Positions 61,370-64,000 of a DNA stretch of 64,000 bases are shown one piece after another; within the stretch, counting starts at the first letter, position 1, and every line of letters begins with the position of its first letter. The notes below the pieces were generated by a model that saw only the letters and a program-made list of their open reading frames with translations, was not told where the DNA came from and searched no databases. A program made the translations under genes and the position numbers. This DNA comes from Dehalococcoidia bacterium (GTDB lineage: Bacteria; Chloroflexota; Dehalococcoidia; SpSt-223): positions 744,001 to 808,000 of the forward strand of contig BPIC01000002.1 in the NCBI GenBank assembly GCA_026003895.1. Direction: 5' to 3'.

Positions 61370-62716
61370 CTAGCGCTTTCGATTGATCGTCAGGTAGACG
61401 AGCCGTTCGCCGTCTGCGCGGATTTGGCGGCGGGTACCCTTGGGAACATAGGCCACTTCGCCAGCGTGGAGAGGATAGCGCTCGCCAGCGATCTCGATGA
61501 TTCCTTCACCTTCGAGGACAACCACGAGCTGGTCGAACTCAGGATTCACGTGCGACGTCGATCCACCCCCATCCCGATAGCTGACGGCGGTGAGAACGAA
61601 CTCGTCGGTCGCCGCGTTCCAAACGGTACCATCGTGATGCGCGGCCGCTGCCGCTCGCACCAAATCGACTACCCGACTGCTCTCATCGAGCAGCGCTTGA
61701 GCGGAGCCGCGCGTCGTCTCCAATCGGCGAACGATCGCGTCGGTCATGCCGGTGGTTGTCGATTCTCCACCCAAATCCCGCGTGACAGCCCATCCCTCCG
61801 CGAGTACCGATTCGACAGCGGCTCGAATGCGCCCAGCGGCGTCGAACTCGCCGAGATACTCGAGGAGCATCACTCCAGAAAGGATCATTGCCGTCGGGTT
61901 GGCAAGGTTTTTCCCGGCGATGTCGGGCGCGGTCCCATGGACTGCCTCAAATACCGCGCCATGCTCGCCGATGTTCGCGCCGGGCGCGACGCCGAGCCCG
62001 CCGACCAAGCCCGCGCAGAGGTCCGAGTAAATATCCCCATACAGATTGGGAAGGAGGAGCACGTCGAAGTCCCGCGGCCGGCGGATCATCTGGGCAGCTA
62101 GGTTGTCGACGAGTCGTTCCTGATAGTCGATTTCGGGGTAGGCGCCTGCCACGCGCCGGCAGCAAGCGAGGAAGAGGCCATCGCTCGCGTTGAAGATATT
62201 CGCCTTGTGGACCGCCGTCACCGTTCTGCGACCGAGACGTTTGGCGTACTCAAAAGCGAAGCGGGCGATCCGCTCCGACCCTTTGCGCGTGGTGATCTTG
62301 AACCCCACCGCGCCCAAATCGTCCACTTGGTGCTCGATGCCGACGTAAAGGTCTTCGGTATTCTCGCGAACGATGACAAGGTCGACGTCCTCGAATGGGG
62401 TACGAATTCCTCGGTACGATCGCACCGGACGGAGGTTGGCGTAGAGCTCGAGCGACTGACGAAGGGCGACGTTGATGCTGCGAAATCCGGACCCAACTGG
62501 AGTACCGGTCGGACCTTTCAGCGCGACTCGTGTTCGCTTGATGGACTCGAGCGTGTCGTCCGGCAGAGGATCGCCGACGGCGTCGGCCGCGGCTTGGCCG
62601 GCGAGCTTCTCGTGCCAAATAATCGAGACCCCGCTGGCATCGATGACGCGACGTGCCGCGGCCGTCACCTCGGGACCAATGCCGTCGCCCGGAATGAGCG
62701 TGACCTCATGGCTCAT
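61370..62716 (-). CDS. isocitrate/isopropylmalate dehydrogenase-family enzyme fused to a C-terminal cupin
   Basis: Residues 1-345 are a beta-decarboxylating dehydrogenase: LIPGDGIGPEVT, the substrate loop VRENTEDLYVGIEH, GLGVAPGANIGEHGAVFEAVHGTAPDIAGKNLANPTAMILS. These features favour an NAD-type isocitrate dehydrogenase-like enzyme. From about residue 365 a single cupin domain follows (DGGGSTSHVNPEFDQLVVVLEGEG... HAGEVAYVPKGTRRQI). Stand-alone cupins bind metal and small ligands, so this could sense a product or sugar. A long structured leader and a strong promoter precede it. Confidence 0.9.
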   Translation of the reverse strand: MSHEVTLIPGDGIGPEVTAAARRVIDASGVSIIWHEKLAGQAAADAVGDPLPDDTLESIKRTRVALKGPTGTPVGSGFRSINVALRQSLELYANLRPVRSYRGIRTPFEDVDLVIVRENTEDLYVGIEHQVDDLGAVGFKITTRKGSERIARFAFEYAKRLGRRTVTAVHKANIFNASDGLFLACCRRVAGAYPEIDYQERLVDNLAAQMIRRPRDFDVLLLPNLYGDIYSDLCAGLVGGLGVAPGANIGEHGAVFEAVHGTAPDIAGKNLANPTAMILSGVMLLEYLGEFDAAGRIRAAVESVLAEGWAVTRDLGGESTTTGMTDAIVRRLETTRGSAQALLDESSRVVDLVRAAAAAHHDGTVWNAATDEFVLTAVSYRDGGGSTSHVNPEFDQLVVVLEGEGIIEIAGERYPLHAGEVAYVPKGTRRQIRADGERLVYLTINRKR

Positions 62717-62955
62717 GAACGTGATCTCCGGACGTGTCGTCGCGGTGTCTCCTCGGCAATGACGCCGATCGCGGCGGCCACCGCTCGAGGTAGAGACACA
62801 AAGGAGAGGCGGGGTCTAGACCCCGCCTCTCCTTTGCCGACGACGTTTGGTGTAGGCGCTACACACTCGCACTCGAGTTTACCTCACCGCTCCGCTCATC
62901 ACGGGATCCCATCCGGCGTCTCTCGACGCCCAGCCTCGCGCCTACCCTTCGTCGC
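62717..62955 (-). promoter_or_regulatory. structured 5' leader (candidate riboswitch or attenuator) of the dehydrogenase-cupin gene
   Basis: The RNA from the promoter at 62962-62990 would have about 240 bases before the ATG. It contains a closing stem GTAGGCGC/GCGCCTAC (62938-62945 with 62852-62859), and a perfect GGCGTC-GAGA-GACGCC hairpin (62915-62930, GNRA-type loop). The 3' strand can instead form a local GTGTAG/CTACAC hairpin, so two structures exclude each other. The 38-base palindrome at 62799-62836 could be the terminator. A 17-codon frame (ATG at 62912 to TAG at 62859) overlaps the structure. No known class fits: T-box, TPP and SAM motifs are absent. Confidence 0.55.
62799..62836. 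repeat. 38-bp perfect palindrome, possible terminator
   Basis: The sequence reads the same on both strands, centred on TCTAGA at 62815-62820, with left arm CAAAGGAGAGGCGGGG and right arm CCCCGCCTCTCCTTTG. The minus strand then reads TGTCTC, with few T residues. It could be a bidirectional terminator, the switch hairpin of the leader, or a protein-binding site. Confidence 0.8.
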
Positions 62956-62961
62956 GGCGAC

Positions 62962-62990
62962 ACTATATCGCGCACTTTAGAGGCTGTCAA
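62962..62990 (-). promoter_or_regulatory. strong sigma70-type promoter
   Basis: TTGACA (62985-62990) and TATAGT (62962-62967) on the minus strand, with a 17-base spacer, are nearly the consensus. It drives the structured leader and the dehydrogenase-cupin gene. Confidence 0.85.
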
Positions 62991-63218
62991 GACCCGAATC
63001 TTGGGCCCAGGGCCAACTTGCCCGGAACCTCATCCGGCTCGAGCCGACCCAATTCGTTACTCACCTACGTTCTGAAACGAAGTCGCCGGACAACGGTTCT
63101 GTTCGGAGCCGAACTGTCGACGGAGTCGCCGTGAGAAGCCATGGCGGGCGGAAATCCCGTTTCGTCAGGTACCCTCTCCCCGACGGGGTCCATTCTCCTG
63201 CGTCAACCGAGGTGCGAC

Positions 63219-63944
63219 ATGAGCGAACGGACGGTGGTCTGGGAATTGCAGGCCGTTCGCCTGCGGCCCGACACGCGCGACGACTTCATGGAATTGTGGA
63301 CCACCGAGCTGCGCCCGTTGGCAGCGCGCCGTGGTCCAGCAATCGCAGGAGGCTGGTTCGTTCAAGGCGAAGACCGATTCGTCTGGTTGGTTGTGCAGGG
63401 GCAGCGGCAATCAGAAGGTCCGCCGTCCGAAGACTGGATCACGCTTCTGCGTGCTCAGCACCACCTCGGCGAAGTCGAGCCGCCACGGCGACTAAAACCG
63501 CTTTTCGGCCAGGATGCAACGAACCTCGAGGGGCGGACGGCCGTTCTCATTGACGAGACTCTTCGAGGGAACGATGCCGGTCGCTATTTGGAGTTCCTGC
63601 AGGGGACCGGCATCCCGCTTCTTAGAAAGCACGGGATCCGAACGGTCGGCGTCTGGCAAACCGACGACGAATTCCACCTTGTTGTGCTCCTAACCTTCGA
63701 CGTGGCCGATGAGGCCGCGGCGTGGGCAGCCGTGGAGGCCGATCCGGCCTGGCCACCGTTCGCCGAGGGCCGCCGGGTCATGCTCGAAGGTGAACGCCGC
63801 CTCTTTCTGCTGCCTCCTGACATCCCCGACCCGTCGCGATCGATCCCGCAACCCGAGCACGAAGCCGACAACAAGGTAGACGAGGCTTCGGCGCTTTCGT
63901 TCCCAGCCAGCGACCCGCCAGGCTACTATCCAATCGAAGACTAG
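63219..63944 (+). CDS. hypothetical protein with two NIPSNAP-like/dimeric barrel regions
   Basis: The 241-residue product has two similar-looking segments that resemble ferredoxin-like barrels: SERTVVWELQAVRLRPDTRDDFMELW and LRGNDAGRYLEFLQGTGIPLLRKHG, each followed by a short beta-rich part. The C-terminus ends DEASALSFPASDPPGYYPIED, a tail (S-F-P-A-S-D-P-P) seen in many small bacterial proteins of unknown function. The second segment's VGVWQTDDEFHLVVLL strand supports the fold. No signal peptide or catalytic motif. Gene isolated; ATG at 63219 chosen as it opens the conserved sequence, with a longer frame upstream discarded. Confidence 0.65.
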   Translation: MSERTVVWELQAVRLRPDTRDDFMELWTTELRPLAARRGPAIAGGWFVQGEDRFVWLVVQGQRQSEGPPSEDWITLLRAQHHLGEVEPPRRLKPLFGQDATNLEGRTAVLIDETLRGNDAGRYLEFLQGTGIPLLRKHGIRTVGVWQTDDEFHLVVLLTFDVADEAAAWAAVEADPAWPPFAEGRRVMLEGERRLFLLPPDIPDPSRSIPQPEHEADNKVDEASALSFPASDPPGYYPIED

Positions 63945-64000
63945 TCGATCAGCTCAATGACGCTCGGTTGCCAGGAGTAGAGGGCTCGGCTATACTCGCG
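63941..64000 (-). CDS. 3' end of an unidentified gene cut by the window edge
   Basis: The minus strand from 64000 to the TAG at 63941 encodes ...RALYSWQPSVIELID in an open frame. It is too short to identify, but the sequence is protein-like and the stop overlaps the convergent gene. It may be noncoding by chance. Confidence 0.35.
   Translation of the reverse strand, partial: REYSRALYSWQPSVIELID

Noticed and set aside
62717-62955. Possible T-box, TPP, SAM or glycine riboswitch in the leader
   Set aside because: The conserved motifs of these classes (for example G-G-G-T-G-G-T-A-C-C or C-T-G-A-G-A) were looked for and are not present.
1-64000. CRISPR arrays, further tRNA genes, rRNA genes and phage gene blocks
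   Set aside because: No regularly spaced repeats and no second T-arm-like GTTCGAATC element in a cloverleaf; no phage structural genes among the frames.

Overview
The window is GC-rich, gene-dense bacterial DNA with mostly short spacers and frequent 1-4 bp stop/start overlaps. The mix of genes (caa3-type oxidase ctaCDEF, a sulfur carrier fused to a MoeB-like E1 next to a JAMM peptidase, many Gfo/Idh/MocA oxidoreductases, class III CoA-transferases, small zinc-ribbon proteins) points to an aerobic, heterotrophic chromosome, perhaps Chloroflexota. No rRNA or phylogenetic marker was compared, so this is a tentative guess. No phage, plasmid or CRISPR signal was seen.

Region 1 (1-2.7 kb): small membrane protein, HEAT-repeat protein, Mrp/ApbC ATPase directly behind a tRNA-Pro(TGG). 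Region 2 (2.7-10.4 kb), the most unusual part: a minus-strand operon behind a good sigma70-type promoter. It encodes a bacterial microcompartment whose shell genes (BMC-P, BMC-H, BMC-T, second BMC-H) lie between the two subunits of a hydantoinase/oxoprolinase/acetone-carboxylase-family enzyme (HyuA, HyuB). HyuB and the last protein of the operon share an N-terminal motif followed by a Pro/Ala-rich linker, which looks like a cargo tag. No aldehyde dehydrogenase, phosphotransacylase or signature lyase is present. Region 3 (10.9-20.8 kb): OtsB-like protein lacking its catalytic Asp residues, FAD oxidoreductase, GntR regulator, acyl-CoA dehydrogenase, TsaD, solitary DNA methyltransferase, two glycosyltransferases, and an insertion-sequence remnant that truncates a GNAT gene. 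Region 4 (20.8-29.4 kb): acyl-CoA ligase, three Gfo/Idh/MocA genes (one with a ThuA-like domain), cupredoxin lipoprotein, MFS exporter, alpha/beta hydrolase.

Region 5 (29.4-33.4 kb): ctaC-ctaD-ctaE-ctaF ending in a clear terminator. Region 6 (34.0-37.1 kb): an operon of Rrf2 regulator, cysteine synthase, sulfur carrier-E1 fusion and JAMM peptidase, a compact protein-bound-sulfur route to cysteine. Region 7 (37.4-44.5 kb): S9 peptidase, an ABC-F pseudogene with three in-frame stops, then 1.2 kb and 0.9 kb tracts in which I see no gene. Region 8 (44.5-50.5 kb): DUF6817-like protein, ThDP enzyme with PPOX partner, CDF transporter with a chelatase-like partner, VOC protein. Region 9 (51.1-55.8 kb): paired acyl-CoA dehydrogenases and paired CoA-transferases, each pair looking heteromeric. 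Region 10 (55.9-64.0 kb): MBL hydrolase, hydantoinase-like amidohydrolase, a secreted phosphoesterase fused to an amidohydrolase, transaldolase-like protein, an isocitrate-dehydrogenase/cupin fusion behind a structured 240-nt leader, and a two-domain hypothetical protein.
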